The notes under the pieces: model-generated | Told to the model about the DNA's origin: nothing | What the model saw: only the letters and a program-made list of their open reading frames with translations | Database searches by the model: none | Shown here: positions 39,385 to 49,267 of the stretch, one piece after another | Layout: every line of letters starts with the position of its first letter | How positions within the stretch are numbered: position 1 is the first letter of the stretch | Translations under genes and position numbers: made by a program | NCBI GenBank assembly: GCA_902519465.1 | Contig: CABYJW010000001.1 | Coordinates: forward strand, 43,162-107,161 | Direction of reading: 5' to 3' | DNA length: 64,000 bases | DNA from: an uncultured Pelagibacteraceae bacterium | GTDB taxonomy: Bacteria > Pseudomonadota > Alphaproteobacteria > Pelagibacterales > Pelagibacteraceae

Positions 39385-40185
39385 GTGGCTAGATCTGTAA
39401 TATCAGTGATAAATCAAAAAGGCGGGGTCGGAAAGACAACGACTGTAATAAATCTTGCTAGTGCTTTAGCCCAAAAAGGCAAAAGGATTTTAGTGGTAGA
39501 CCTAGACCCGCAAGGGAACGCTACTACTGGTTTAGGCAAATCTAACAATGATGAGTCTAAAAGTATTTACAACGTGCTAATCGGTAAAACTTCAGTTCAA
39601 AATGCAATTCAGGAAAGTAACATAAAAAATTTAGACTTAATCGGATCCAACGTGAATCTATCCGGCCTGGAAGTTGAAACAGCTAATGATGCAAATAGAG
39701 CTTTTCTTTTAAAGAAGATTTTATTAGAGGAAAATAAATCATTAATAAGAAGATACGAGAACATCTTTATTGACTGCCCACCCTCACTGAGCCTCTTAAC
39801 AATTATGTCATTAGTCTTAGCCGATGACTTATTAATACCGCTGCAAACAGAATTTTTCGCTTTAGAGGGAATTTCACAATTAGTTAAAACTATCGACAGA
39901 ATTAAGATTAACCTTAATCCTGAACTTGGAATTAGAGGCGTGCTACTTACTATGTATGACAAGCGAAATAAGCTGTCATCCCAAGTTGATATGGAAGCAA
40001 GAAAACATTTTGAGGAGAAAGTATATAAAACAGTTGTTCCAAGAAATGTCAGGTTGTCAGAAGCACCTTCACATGGGATGCCATGTATTGTTTATGACAA
40101 AAGTTGTTCCGGAAGCAAATCCTACATCAAACTTGCAGAAGAATTCCTCGAACAAAATAATCAAAAAATAGGAAGTGCTGCGTGA
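39385..40185 (+). CDS. parA: Chromosome partitioning ATPase ParA (GTG start)
   Basis: SVINQKGGVGKTTTVINLASALAQKGKRILVVDLDPQGNATTGLG. Confidence 0.97.
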   Translation: MARSVISVINQKGGVGKTTTVINLASALAQKGKRILVVDLDPQGNATTGLGKSNNDESKSIYNVLIGKTSVQNAIQESNIKNLDLIGSNVNLSGLEVETANDANRAFLLKKILLEENKSLIRRYENIFIDCPPSLSLLTIMSLVLADDLLIPLQTEFFALEGISQLVKTIDRIKINLNPELGIRGVLLTMYDKRNKLSSQVDMEARKHFEEKVYKTVVPRNVRLSEAPSHGMPCIVYDKSCSGSKSYIKLAEEFLEQNNQKIGSAA

Positions 40186-41027
40186 GTGTTCAAAAAAAGG
40201 GACTAGGAAAAGGATTGTCAGCATTATTTGGCGATATAGAAAAAAAAATTGATGATGAACAAATTAAAAAAAATACACTCGCAATTTCAGATCTTCAAAG
40301 AAATAAATATCAACCAAGGACAATTTTTGATCAAGATAAGATGGAAGAGCTAAGCATGTCCATAAAAGAAAATGGCATCATTCAACCAATAGCAGTGAGA
40401 CCAAACAAATATGAAGCTGGTAAATATGAAATAATTGCAGGCGAACGTAGATGGCTTGCTGCTCAGAAAGCAGGATTGAATGAGGTCCCAGTTATCATTT
40501 TGGATATAGATGATCAGAAGAGTTTAGAAATTGCTATAGTTGAGAATGTTCAAAGACAAGATCTAAATATTGTAGAAGAGGCAAAAGGGTATCAAAGGCT
40601 TAACGAGGAGTTCGGATATGATCATGATAAAATTTCAAAGTTCATGTCCAAAAGCCGAAGCCATATAAGTAATACTATTAGATTATTGAGCTTACCGAAT
40701 GATGTAATTGGTCTTTTAGAAGAAGGCAAGTTAACGGCTGGACAAGCGCGGCCTTTAATTGGAATGCTAAATGCCTCAGAAGTCGCAGAAAACATAGTAA
40801 AAAAGAAGGTAGCTGCAAGACAGGTCGAAGCTCTGGCAAAGCAAAAAAAGAACAAAATTTCTGAAAAAATTGAAGATCCAAATATTTCTTTTGTCCAAAA
40901 CGAAATAGAGAGTAAACTCGGATTGAATGTTGAAATATTAAATAAAAAAAATAATTCAGGAAAAATAGTTATTAAATATAAAACATTGGAACAGTTCGAG
41001 CTGATCTCCAAATTGCTCAGGAAGTAG
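40182..41027 (+). CDS. parB: Chromosome partitioning protein ParB (GTG start)
   Basis: KGLGKGLSALFGD, NKYQPRTIFDQDKMEELSMSIKENGIIQPIAVRP, GERRWLAAQKAG. Confidence 0.97.
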   Translation: MSVQKKGLGKGLSALFGDIEKKIDDEQIKKNTLAISDLQRNKYQPRTIFDQDKMEELSMSIKENGIIQPIAVRPNKYEAGKYEIIAGERRWLAAQKAGLNEVPVIILDIDDQKSLEIAIVENVQRQDLNIVEEAKGYQRLNEEFGYDHDKISKFMSKSRSHISNTIRLLSLPNDVIGLLEEGKLTAGQARPLIGMLNASEVAENIVKKKVAARQVEALAKQKKNKISEKIEDPNISFVQNEIESKLGLNVEILNKKNNSGKIVIKYKTLEQFELISKLLRK

Positions 41028-42021
41028 AATTAGCAATATTAAAAATTCTCACCAACAAATTCTTAAGTATAATTGGGTTGTGAGTATTCATTTTAGTTTT
41101 CATATTTATCTCTGTATCTAAAATGATATCTTTCACTTTTTCTAATTTAAGATAATCCCATCTTTTTATTTGTCTTAGCATCACTGGTTTATCTTTCCAG
41201 AATACTTTTGGCTTCAAATTGTCTAAAGCGTAAGCAATATTTTTGTCCTTTTTATTTTGTTTGATCAGCATCGATAATTTTTGAACTCTTTGATTAAGAT
41301 TATTTAGGTATAAATAAATATTATCACTATTTATTGAAATAGAACCTAAATTTTTATTTAACTTTTCAGCATTTCCTTCCAAACAAGAGTCTCTAAGGTC
41401 CTCAAAATTTAAGTTATTCTCCTCATTCAAAAGGTTTAGTATCTTTTCTTCATTAATTTTTTTATCTTGAAATAGTGATTTAATTTTTTCAATTTCACTA
41501 AATAGAACTTTTCTGTCTAAACCTGAATTACTTATCAATAAATTTATTATGTTTTGACTTATTCCGGAATAATCTTTCAATTTGTCTCTCACATATTCCG
41601 AAAGAGTTCTCTGATTGTCCTGGTAACATGGAACTATCCCTCCTTTTTTGTCTTTCTCTAAATAGGATCTAATTTTTGATTTTTTTTCAAGGTTTTGCGC
41701 AAAAAGAATTAATAAAATATGATTTGGAAGTTTTTCAAGTAAAACCTCTATTTTTGGAAATAATTTATCGGATACTTCATTTATAATTATGAGTTTACTA
41801 TCATTAAACATTGATACGTTATTAATTTGTTCATAAAGCAATTTTTCATTTTTAATTATTTCGTCCTGTATAAACGTTATTTGTTCGAAACTACTGTGCT
41901 TTTTTTTAAGCTTAGATTTGATCTCATCTTTTAAACCGATATTTTCACCGTAAAACAATAGTAAATTGCAATTATCAGTAAGAGATAAATCTTTTTCGAC
42001 TAAAAAACTTTTTATAATCAT
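41017..42021 (-). CDS. holA: DNA polymerase III delta subunit
   Basis: LLFYGENIGLKDEI, ISNSGLDRKVLFSEIEKI; between parB and lptE. Confidence 0.88.
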   Translation of the reverse strand: MIIKSFLVEKDLSLTDNCNLLLFYGENIGLKDEIKSKLKKKHSSFEQITFIQDEIIKNEKLLYEQINNVSMFNDSKLIIINEVSDKLFPKIEVLLEKLPNHILLILFAQNLEKKSKIRSYLEKDKKGGIVPCYQDNQRTLSEYVRDKLKDYSGISQNIINLLISNSGLDRKVLFSEIEKIKSLFQDKKINEEKILNLLNEENNLNFEDLRDSCLEGNAEKLNKNLGSISINSDNIYLYLNNLNQRVQKLSMLIKQNKKDKNIAYALDNLKPKVFWKDKPVMLRQIKRWDYLKLEKVKDIILDTEINMKTKMNTHNPIILKNLLVRIFNIANSTS

Positions 42022-42023
42022 TT

Positions 42024-42500
42024 TTAACTAAAAATAACACTTAGCCTTTTTGATATCTGTTCAGCTATATTTTTTATACTATTATCCACAATTTTATTCT
42101 CCCGCCTTAGAGTGTCTAAATGCACTTTTGAAGTTTTAAAAGAGTTAATGCTAGTGAAATTTTGTGTAAAAACCACATTATTATTTGTTTCAGATATCAC
42201 TTTTACGTTAAAGTTGATAGTCACGGTATATTCAGAAGTGGCGCCTATGGAAGTTCTGTTTGAAACCAACTTCTTTTTATCCGCTATGATTTCAAGAATT
42301 AAATTGTTATCTGCATTTTCTATTTCTGTAAAATAATTTGCCAAAGATCGCGCCAATTTTTTGTCCCCATATATGTTTACATTAACTACGCTAAACTTCT
42401 GATTTTTACTTGATAACAAAGGCTGATAACCGCAACTTTGCAAAAAACTTAAAAATAAAATAACAAAAAATATTCTTTTAAAGATTTTCATTTTCATCAA
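42024..42500 (-). CDS. lptE: LPS-assembly lipoprotein LptE
   Basis: Lipobox [11 protein letters not shown]; LptE-like; between leuS and holA. Confidence 0.87.
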   Translation of the reverse strand: MMKMKIFKRIFFVILFLSFLQSCGYQPLLSSKNQKFSVVNVNIYGDKKLARSLANYFTEIENADNNLILEIIADKKKLVSNRTSIGATSEYTVTINFNVKVISETNNNVVFTQNFTSINSFKTSKVHLDTLRRENKIVDNSIKNIAEQISKRLSVIFS

Positions 42501-45034
42501 TTAATTATTAAATTTATTATTTTATTTTTAACGAAAATATTTTTTATAATCTTTTTACCTTTAAGATTTTTTTTAATATTTTCTATTTTTTTTGCCTCAG
42601 CCAATACGTCTTTCTCAGAAAGGTCCTTTTTTGTGACAATTAAGCCTCTTTTTTTACCATTAATTTGAATAACTAATGTAACTTCTTGTTTTCCCAACAA
42701 TGATTTGTCGACTTTGGGCCACTGAATTTCTTCATAGAAATTTTTTCCTTCAAGTTTAGACAAACATTCACATGATAAATGTGGAGTAAAAGGAAGTAAA
42801 ATTTTCATAAATTTATTTTGCAAAATAAATAGATTTTCATTTTTGATTTTTTTTTCTAAATTAGTTTCCATTAGTGATGCTATTTCATAAATTTTGGCTA
42901 CAGCTACGTTTAGTTGAAAATTTTCAATTAAATCTGTAATTTTGAAAATGTACTCATTAAATTTTAATTCAAGTTTTTTTTCGTCAGCAGATCTTATATC
43001 CCCTTGTTTTCTATTCAAAACCTTCTGATTAAGACTCCATATTCTTTGAATAAATTTATGGGATGCAGAAACCCCAGCAGTTGACCATTGTACATCTCTT
43101 TCTGGAGGGCTATCCGAAAGAATAAACCATCTAACTGCATCAGCCCCAAAAATTTTGATCATACTTTCAGGATCAACTATATTTTTTTTTGATTTTGACA
43201 TTGCTTCTGAAGGGCCCACTTTTATTTTAGACCCATCAATTTTTGATCTCATACCAAGTTTTGTATTTTCAACTTGATCTGGACTTAACCACTTACCCTT
43301 CTCGCTCTTGTATGTTTCGTGACAAACCATACCTTGTGTAAATAATCCCTTGAATGGTTCTTTAATTTTAATCTCTTTTTTGCAAAACTTTATTGCTCTC
43401 ATAAAAAATCTTGAATAAAGCAAATGCAAAATAGCATGCTCTATACCACCTATATATTGATCTACAGGCATCCAGTATTTAAATGCTTCTTCATCAAAAG
43501 GCTTAGATTTCAGTTTTGGAGAGCAAAACCTCAAAAAATACCATGAAGAGTCCACGAATGTGTCCAATGTGTCTGTTTCTCTTGTGGCTTCCTCACCTGT
43601 TTTTTTGCATCTAGTTTTTTTCCATGTTGGATGATTATCAAGAGGATTGCCTTTAGAATTAATATCAATATCATCTGGTAATCTTATTGGAAGTTCACTT
43701 TTATCAACTGGTATAACATTACCATTTTTTAAATATATCATTGGGATCGGACAACCCCAATATCTTTGCCTTGATACACCCCAATCTTTAAGTCTATATG
43801 TGATCTTTTTTTTCCCGATTCTCTTTTTTTCAATTTCTCTTACAATTTTTTCTTTAGCTTCAGAAATTGTTAAATTATTTAAAAAATTTGAATTAATTAT
43901 TGATCCTTCACCTGTGTAAGCCACATTATGTATTTTTTCATTATTTATATCTTTAGGTTTGACTACTTGTATTACTTCAATTTTGTATTTAGTTGCAAAA
44001 TCAAGATCTCTTTGGTCGTGAGCAGGACATCCAAATATTGCGCCAGTTCCATAGTCCATAAGTATAAAATTCGAAACATAAATTGGAATTTTTTTCCCCA
44101 TAACAAATGGATGCTCAGCTTCTAAATCTGTTTTAAAACCAATCTTTTCAGCATTGGCAATAGCCTCCTCAGTGGTTCCGACCTGAGAGCATTTTTTTTT
44201 GAAATCTAAGAAATCCGAGCGCTTTAAGTAATCTTTACACAAAGGATGGTCAACAGATATAGCTAAAAAAGTTGCACCAAATATTGTATCAGGACGAGTA
44301 GTAAAAACTTTAACTGATTTATCATTTTTATATATTTTAAAATCTATTTCGCACCCCACGGATTTACCTATCCAATTTTTTTGCATTAATTTTACTCTTT
44401 CTGGCCATTCCTTTAAGGCACTTAAATCCTCAAGTAATTCATCTGAAAATTTAGAAATATTAAAAAACCATTGAAACAATTTTTTTCTTTCAACTACTGC
44501 ATTTGAACGCCAACCTTTACCGTCAATAACTTGTTCATTGGCTAGAACAGTTTTTTCTACTGGATCCCAGTTCACATATGTTTCTTTTCTTACAACTAAG
44601 CCCTTATTATAAAAATCAATAAATAATTCTTGTTGATGCTTGTAATACTCCTCATCACAAGTGGATATTTCTAAATCCCAGTCTATAGAAAGACCTAATA
44701 ATTGAAGTTGATGCTTCATTGTGGATATATTTTTTTTTGTCCAGTCTTTTGGATTTAAATTATTTTCTTTCGCAGCATTCTCAGCTGGAAGACCAAAAGC
44801 GTCCCACCCCATTGGATGTAGAACATTAAATCCATTTATCATTTTGTATCTTGCCAGTACATCACCAATTGCGTAGTTTCTAACATGTCCCATATGAATT
44901 TTTCCAGAAGGATAAGGAAACATCTCAAGACAGTAAAATTTTTTTTCTTTATTTGTATGCTTGAATTTATTTTTTTTCTGAGCCCAAAAAGATTGCCATT
45001 TTTTATCTATGTCAGAGGTATTGATTTTATCCAT
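42497..45034 (-). CDS. leuS: Leucyl-tRNA synthetase
   Basis: [39 protein letters not shown]. Confidence 0.98.
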   Translation of the reverse strand: MDKINTSDIDKKWQSFWAQKKNKFKHTNKEKKFYCLEMFPYPSGKIHMGHVRNYAIGDVLARYKMINGFNVLHPMGWDAFGLPAENAAKENNLNPKDWTKKNISTMKHQLQLLGLSIDWDLEISTCDEEYYKHQQELFIDFYNKGLVVRKETYVNWDPVEKTVLANEQVIDGKGWRSNAVVERKKLFQWFFNISKFSDELLEDLSALKEWPERVKLMQKNWIGKSVGCEIDFKIYKNDKSVKVFTTRPDTIFGATFLAISVDHPLCKDYLKRSDFLDFKKKCSQVGTTEEAIANAEKIGFKTDLEAEHPFVMGKKIPIYVSNFILMDYGTGAIFGCPAHDQRDLDFATKYKIEVIQVVKPKDINNEKIHNVAYTGEGSIINSNFLNNLTISEAKEKIVREIEKKRIGKKKITYRLKDWGVSRQRYWGCPIPMIYLKNGNVIPVDKSELPIRLPDDIDINSKGNPLDNHPTWKKTRCKKTGEEATRETDTLDTFVDSSWYFLRFCSPKLKSKPFDEEAFKYWMPVDQYIGGIEHAILHLLYSRFFMRAIKFCKKEIKIKEPFKGLFTQGMVCHETYKSEKGKWLSPDQVENTKLGMRSKIDGSKIKVGPSEAMSKSKKNIVDPESMIKIFGADAVRWFILSDSPPERDVQWSTAGVSASHKFIQRIWSLNQKVLNRKQGDIRSADEKKLELKFNEYIFKITDLIENFQLNVAVAKIYEIASLMETNLEKKIKNENLFILQNKFMKILLPFTPHLSCECLSKLEGKNFYEEIQWPKVDKSLLGKQEVTLVIQINGKKRGLIVTKKDLSEKDVLAEAKKIENIKKNLKGKKIIKNIFVKNKIINLIIN

Positions 45035-45066
45035 AGAAATAAAATTTTCTAAAATTTTGTTTTAAA

Positions 45067-45606
45067 TTAACTCTTCTTCTTCTTTTTTGAGTCTGCATCT
45101 AATATAGCTGCTTTTTTAATGATATCTGACCTGATAGTGTCCTCTAGTCTATTCGAAGTTATTTTTGTAATTATACAATTTGATTGTGTCTTACAGGTTT
45201 TTTTATGAATAATTATTTTCAAACTGTCAGCTCTTATATCATTAGAAAGAAATCTAATAGTAAATTTAAGCGAGTCATTTGTAGTATTGGAATCTGTGTA
45301 CCAATCCGTGATTATCATACCACCAGAATAATCCACAGTTACTAAAGGCATAAAATCTATTACATCAAACGTTGCTCTCCAAAGTGGATTTGAAGAACTA
45401 AATTCATAATTTGTAGACTTATTACCCCCAAAAAGATCTCCTGCACTTACTCCTCGGCCTTCTTCAATATTCTTTCTAGCTCTCTCCCTACCGTCAGATG
45501 GAATATTTCTAGCATCACCTGGTTTTGGAAGTTTAAATCCTCCTCCGCAAGAGATTAAAAATAAAGGAATAAAAAAAATTAATAAAATTCTGTTTAAAGT
45601 CTTCAT
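45067..45606 (-). CDS. DUF3576 domain lipoprotein
   Basis: Lipobox LFLISCGGG; NPLWRATFDVIDFMPLVTVDYSGGMIITDWY. Confidence 0.88.
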   Translation of the reverse strand: MKTLNRILLIFFIPLFLISCGGGFKLPKPGDARNIPSDGRERARKNIEEGRGVSAGDLFGGNKSTNYEFSSSNPLWRATFDVIDFMPLVTVDYSGGMIITDWYTDSNTTNDSLKFTIRFLSNDIRADSLKIIIHKKTCKTQSNCIITKITSNRLEDTIRSDIIKKAAILDADSKKKKKS

Positions 45607-45792
45607 AGCTTGATAATTTTTTATAATCTCAAAGGTTGTAGAATAACACCAAAAAACATATATTTTTGTGTGCTATTTATACAACACTACTGTAAAAAAA
45701 ACCAATAAATATCAATAAATTATGAATAATTCATCAATTTTAGGTAATTTCCTCTCAGTTTATTTAAATAAACAAACAATATGGAGATAAAC

Positions 45793-46803
45793 ATGAAAAA
45801 CATAACAAAAGTAGGTCTATCTGCATTAGCTGGAGCTCTTGCATTTACATCTGTTAACGCAGGTGAAATGTCAATTTCTGGTTCAATGGAAGGTAGCTTT
45901 ACAAAAAAAGGTGGAATGAATACTTCTTCACAGCCACTTGGTATGGACAAAGAACTTTCAATTACTGGTTCAGGAGAATTAGATAATGGAGTTGGTGTTG
46001 CATACAAACAAACTACGACAGACGCTTTAGCTTTTAGCGACTCGGAACTTGTGTTCACGGGCGTTCCATTCTTAGGCGATGCTTCAATTGCGTTAACATC
46101 AACTGGTTCACCAATCAGTGCGATCGATGACGTAACTCCAACAGCTTTCGAAGAAGCGAACGCTACAGTTGGATCAATTGACGATGTTAATGGTTCAGAT
46201 GGTACTTATGGTATCAGATACACATTAGCTGACGCTTTTGGTACTGGAGTAAAAGTTGACGCTATGTACTTCTACCAACACGGTGCTGGAGATGCTAACG
46301 CCGACAACGGTACAGCTTCTGCTGACAACGGGAACGAAGAAGGTTACGAAATTACCTTACAAGGTTCAGTTCCTATGGTTGATGGACTAAGTCTTGGAGC
46401 TGGTTATGCAATGCTTGCTAATAGTGCGCAAGCTACAGCAAACTCTGATGATGAGGACGATCACGAAGGTACTATATACGCCAAATATAGCGTTGGTGCT
46501 TTAAGTGTAGGTGCTCAAAGAGGTGTAGTTTCACAACCAGGCGCTAATGACATTTCATATGACAGTACATACTTAGGTATTTCATATGCTGTTAGTGATA
46601 ATCTTTCAGTTTCTTACAACGAAATTGAATCAGAAAAGTCACAAGAAGGTACGTTTGTAGAACAAGACATGGATTCAATAAGCATTTCATACACAATGGG
46701 TGGAATGACTATTGGTTTCGTAGATGCTGAAGCGGACAATGCTTCTTACACAGTTGGTAAGACGCAATCTGCAAGATCAGTTTCTTTATCAGTTGCGTTC
46801 TAA
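45793..46803 (+). CDS. Outer-membrane porin
   Basis: MKNITKVGLSALAGALAFTSVNAGEMSISGSMEGSF, repeated amphipathic beta-strands, terminal SVSLSVAF ending in Phe; SD GGAG before ATG at 45793. Confidence 0.88.
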   Translation: MKNITKVGLSALAGALAFTSVNAGEMSISGSMEGSFTKKGGMNTSSQPLGMDKELSITGSGELDNGVGVAYKQTTTDALAFSDSELVFTGVPFLGDASIALTSTGSPISAIDDVTPTAFEEANATVGSIDDVNGSDGTYGIRYTLADAFGTGVKVDAMYFYQHGAGDANADNGTASADNGNEEGYEITLQGSVPMVDGLSLGAGYAMLANSAQATANSDDEDDHEGTIYAKYSVGALSVGAQRGVVSQPGANDISYDSTYLGISYAVSDNLSVSYNEIESEKSQEGTFVEQDMDSISISYTMGGMTIGFVDAEADNASYTVGKTQSARSVSLSVAF

Positions 46804-46806
46804 AGA

Positions 46807-47382
46807 CTAATAAGTTTTTTTAAAAAAAGCCGGTATGTATTTACCGGCTTTTTTTTTATCTGAGGACATAGCGAAACCGATGATATTTAAATTTTTTATT
46901 TGATTAAAATTTTTGATATTTATACCTCCAAGAGCTATAAAATTTATTCTAAACCTTCGAGTTATTAAGTTAAACTTAGTCACGCCCAAAAATCCTTTTT
47001 TAAATCTGTATTTCGTTTCAAAAATTCTGGACAGGAAAATCTGAGAACAACCTTGTTCAATTTTTTCCTTAATTTCCTTAACATTATGGGCGCTACCGAC
47101 TATTTCAATGTTGTTGTTAAATTTTCTAAGATTTTTGTAATATTTTTTGTTCCAAGCAGATATATAAAATCTATTAGTTTTAAGCAAAGATAGAAGTTTT
47201 AAGCTGTTGGCTACAAATAAATCAATCCTTTTACTTTTACAATTTGAAGTAAATTTCATCAAACTTTTATGACTAATATTTTTTGATCCCCTTAAGATTA
47301 AAATAGCACCTGTCTTTTTTACTTGATCTAGGTTAATCTCATCAATTTTATCAATAAAGAAATATATTTTTTTTGATACCAT
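46807..47382 (-). CDS. Thiamine phosphate synthase-like (TMP-TENI family) protein
   Basis: 191 aa; EIVGSAHNVKEIKEKIEQGCSQIFLSRIFET, FIALGGINIKNFNQIKNLNIIGFAMSSD. Confidence 0.75.
   Translation of the reverse strand: MVSKKIYFFIDKIDEINLDQVKKTGAILILRGSKNISHKSLMKFTSNCKSKRIDLFVANSLKLLSLLKTNRFYISAWNKKYYKNLRKFNNNIEIVGSAHNVKEIKEKIEQGCSQIFLSRIFETKYRFKKGFLGVTKFNLITRRFRINFIALGGINIKNFNQIKNLNIIGFAMSSDKKKAGKYIPAFFKKTY
46822..46858 (+). terminator. Rho-independent, potentially bidirectional terminator of the porin gene, inside the convergent ThiE-like ORF
   Basis: AAAAAAAGCCGGTA-TGTATT-TACCGGCTTTTTTT: 7-bp GC-containing stem extended by A-tract/T-tract. Confidence 0.92.
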
Positions 47383-48046
47383 GAGCGATAAAACTATAAA
47401 TAAATTAATTTTAATACAAGAAAATATAAAAAAACTTAATATTAAAAATGAGACTCTTCCACAAATAATTTGTATTTCAAAAACATTTGGATTATCCCAA
47501 ATATCTCCCCTAATAGATTATGGCCATATACATTTTGGTGAAAACAAAGTGCAAGAGGCAGAACAAAAGTGGCTTGATGCAAAAAATAAAAATAAAAATA
47601 TTAAGTTACATATGGTTGGAAGACTCCAGACCAATAAAGTTAAAAAAGCAGTTCAAATATTTGATTTTATACATTCTGTAGATAGTAAAAAATTAGCAGA
47701 AACTTTAAAAAAGAGAGAAGACGAAATTAATAAAAAACTCTCTTATTTTATTCAAATAAATCTCGGTAATGAGAGTCAAAAGGGAGGTATTAATAAAAAT
47801 GAAACTAAAGATTTTCTAATTTATTGCAAGAATGACTTAAAAATAAATGTATTAGGTTTGATGGCAATACCACCCTTTAATCAAAGTCCAGAAAAGTATT
47901 TTAGTGAAATTTCAGATTTAAATTCAAAATTAGGTCTTAAACATTTAAGCTTGGGCATGTCAAACGATTATACTATTGCGCTTAAGTACCAATCTACCTT
48001 TATTAGAATTGGTTCCGCTATATTTGGAGAAAGAAAATTTAATTAA
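47381..48046 (+). CDS. YggS/PROSC family PLP-binding protein
   Basis: IICISKTFGLSQISPLIDYGHIHFGENKVQEAEQKW, LHMVGRLQTNKVKKAVQIFDFIHSVDS, RIGSAIFGER. Confidence 0.95.
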   Translation: MSDKTINKLILIQENIKKLNIKNETLPQIICISKTFGLSQISPLIDYGHIHFGENKVQEAEQKWLDAKNKNKNIKLHMVGRLQTNKVKKAVQIFDFIHSVDSKKLAETLKKREDEINKKLSYFIQINLGNESQKGGINKNETKDFLIYCKNDLKINVLGLMAIPPFNQSPEKYFSEISDLNSKLGLKHLSLGMSNDYTIALKYQSTFIRIGSAIFGERKFN

Positions 48047-48530
48047 TTATTAAACTTGTTGTTTTTGTAATTTTTTTTAAAATCTTTAAAAAGTCACTCT
48101 TTTTAACAGCAATACATCCTTTGGTAGTTTTAAAATTCCTATCTGAAATATGTAAAAAAATTGCACTTCCCAATCCTTTTTTTATTGGTTTTCTATTAAA
48201 ATCCAAAACTAAAATTAAATCATAAATATTTTTTTTTAAATATAACTTTTCAGCACTAAAGTTAAATGGAAACTTTATTAACTTATTATAATTATTTGAT
48301 TTTGGATCATCACACCATCCCATATTTTTTTTTATAATTTTTTTTTTTATTTTTGAATGAAAATGATTAACCCTGTCTTTTCGATAAAGTAACAATATAA
48401 ATTTAAATTTACCCCTAGGCGTTCTTTGGTCACCCTCTCTTTTCATGGAGGTCAAACCGTTTTTTCCTATTGAGCATTTTATTTTATAGTTATAAAAGTA
48501 AAGATAATTCTTGTTTAAGATTATATGCAT
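48039..48530 (-). CDS. L,D-transpeptidase (YkuD) family protein
   Basis: CSIGKNGLTSMKREGDQRTPRGKFKF, IFLHISDRNFKTTKGCIAVKKSDF. Confidence 0.88.
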   Translation of the reverse strand: MHIILNKNYLYFYNYKIKCSIGKNGLTSMKREGDQRTPRGKFKFILLLYRKDRVNHFHSKIKKKIIKKNMGWCDDPKSNNYNKLIKFPFNFSAEKLYLKKNIYDLILVLDFNRKPIKKGLGSAIFLHISDRNFKTTKGCIAVKKSDFLKILKKITKTTSLIIN

Positions 48531-49154
48531 AATAATTATTCAGTTAATATTGCGTGTTTGTGTGACAAAAACTTTAACAAGTATTTAGAAGAAGTAAAAT
48601 CTTTTTTTACATTTCAAATGTCAATAATTGATCTAAACTTCAAAAACCACCAAAACTTAAATTTCGATGCAATAATAACAGATCATGAAATGTTAAATAA
48701 AATTCCAAATAGCCTAATGAGTTTACCAAAAATTTTAATAAATAATAAAAAAAGTTTTAAGAATATAAATAGCCAAGCTAAAATAATATTTAAACTACCA
48801 TTAAATATTATTAAGTTTAACAAGGAGATTATTGAATTTTGTAAAAAAAATGAGTTTCAAAAAAATTCCTTAATTAAAATAAAAGACTATATCCTTGATA
48901 AAAATAAAAGAATTTTAAAAAAAGGAGATAAAACTCTTAAAATTACTGAAAAAGAAATTAATTTTCTATGCACTTTGAAGAATTCAAAATCTCCTTTAAG
49001 TAAAAAATATATTTTAGAAAAAATTTGGTTTTACTCATCTGGAACGGAAACTCATACGATTGAGACTCATATATATCGATTAAGACATAAAGTTAACAAA
49101 ATATTTGAAGATCAAAATTTTATCAAAAATACTAAACTTGGCTATTCCCTTTGA
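48525..49154 (+). CDS. OmpR-type winged-helix DNA-binding regulator with a divergent receiver-like N-terminal domain
   Basis: C-terminal LKITEKEINFLCTLKNSKSPLSKKYILEKIWFYSSGTETHTIETHIYRLRHKVNKI; N-terminal FDAIITDHEM. Confidence 0.82.
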   Translation: MHNNYSVNIACLCDKNFNKYLEEVKSFFTFQMSIIDLNFKNHQNLNFDAIITDHEMLNKIPNSLMSLPKILINNKKSFKNINSQAKIIFKLPLNIIKFNKEIIEFCKKNEFQKNSLIKIKDYILDKNKRILKKGDKTLKITEKEINFLCTLKNSKSPLSKKYILEKIWFYSSGTETHTIETHIYRLRHKVNKIFEDQNFIKNTKLGYSL

Positions 49155-49267
49155 AAAAAAGAAATATCATTGCCAAAGATTTATTTTCAGTAAAGTATAA
49201 AAAAAGAGTTGTTAAACCAAAAAAAGGAAAAGGAAGTTATAATCGAAAAAAATTTAAGAAAGTCTAG
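49151..49267 (+). CDS. ArfA-like alternative ribosome-rescue factor candidate, 38 aa (not in the supplied ORF track)
   Basis: TTG at 49151 overlaps the upstream TGA (TTGA); MKKRNIIAKDLFSVKYKKRVVKPKKGKGSYNRKKFKKV contains the LF...RV..KKGKGSYxRK pattern recalled from ArfA proteins. Confidence 0.7.
   Translation: MKKRNIIAKDLFSVKYKKRVVKPKKGKGSYNRKKFKKV

Noticed and set aside
45607-45792. Possible small RNA in the 186-bp gap upstream of the porin gene
   Set aside because: No terminator-like hairpin or conserved fold is visible; probably promoter and 5' UTR only.
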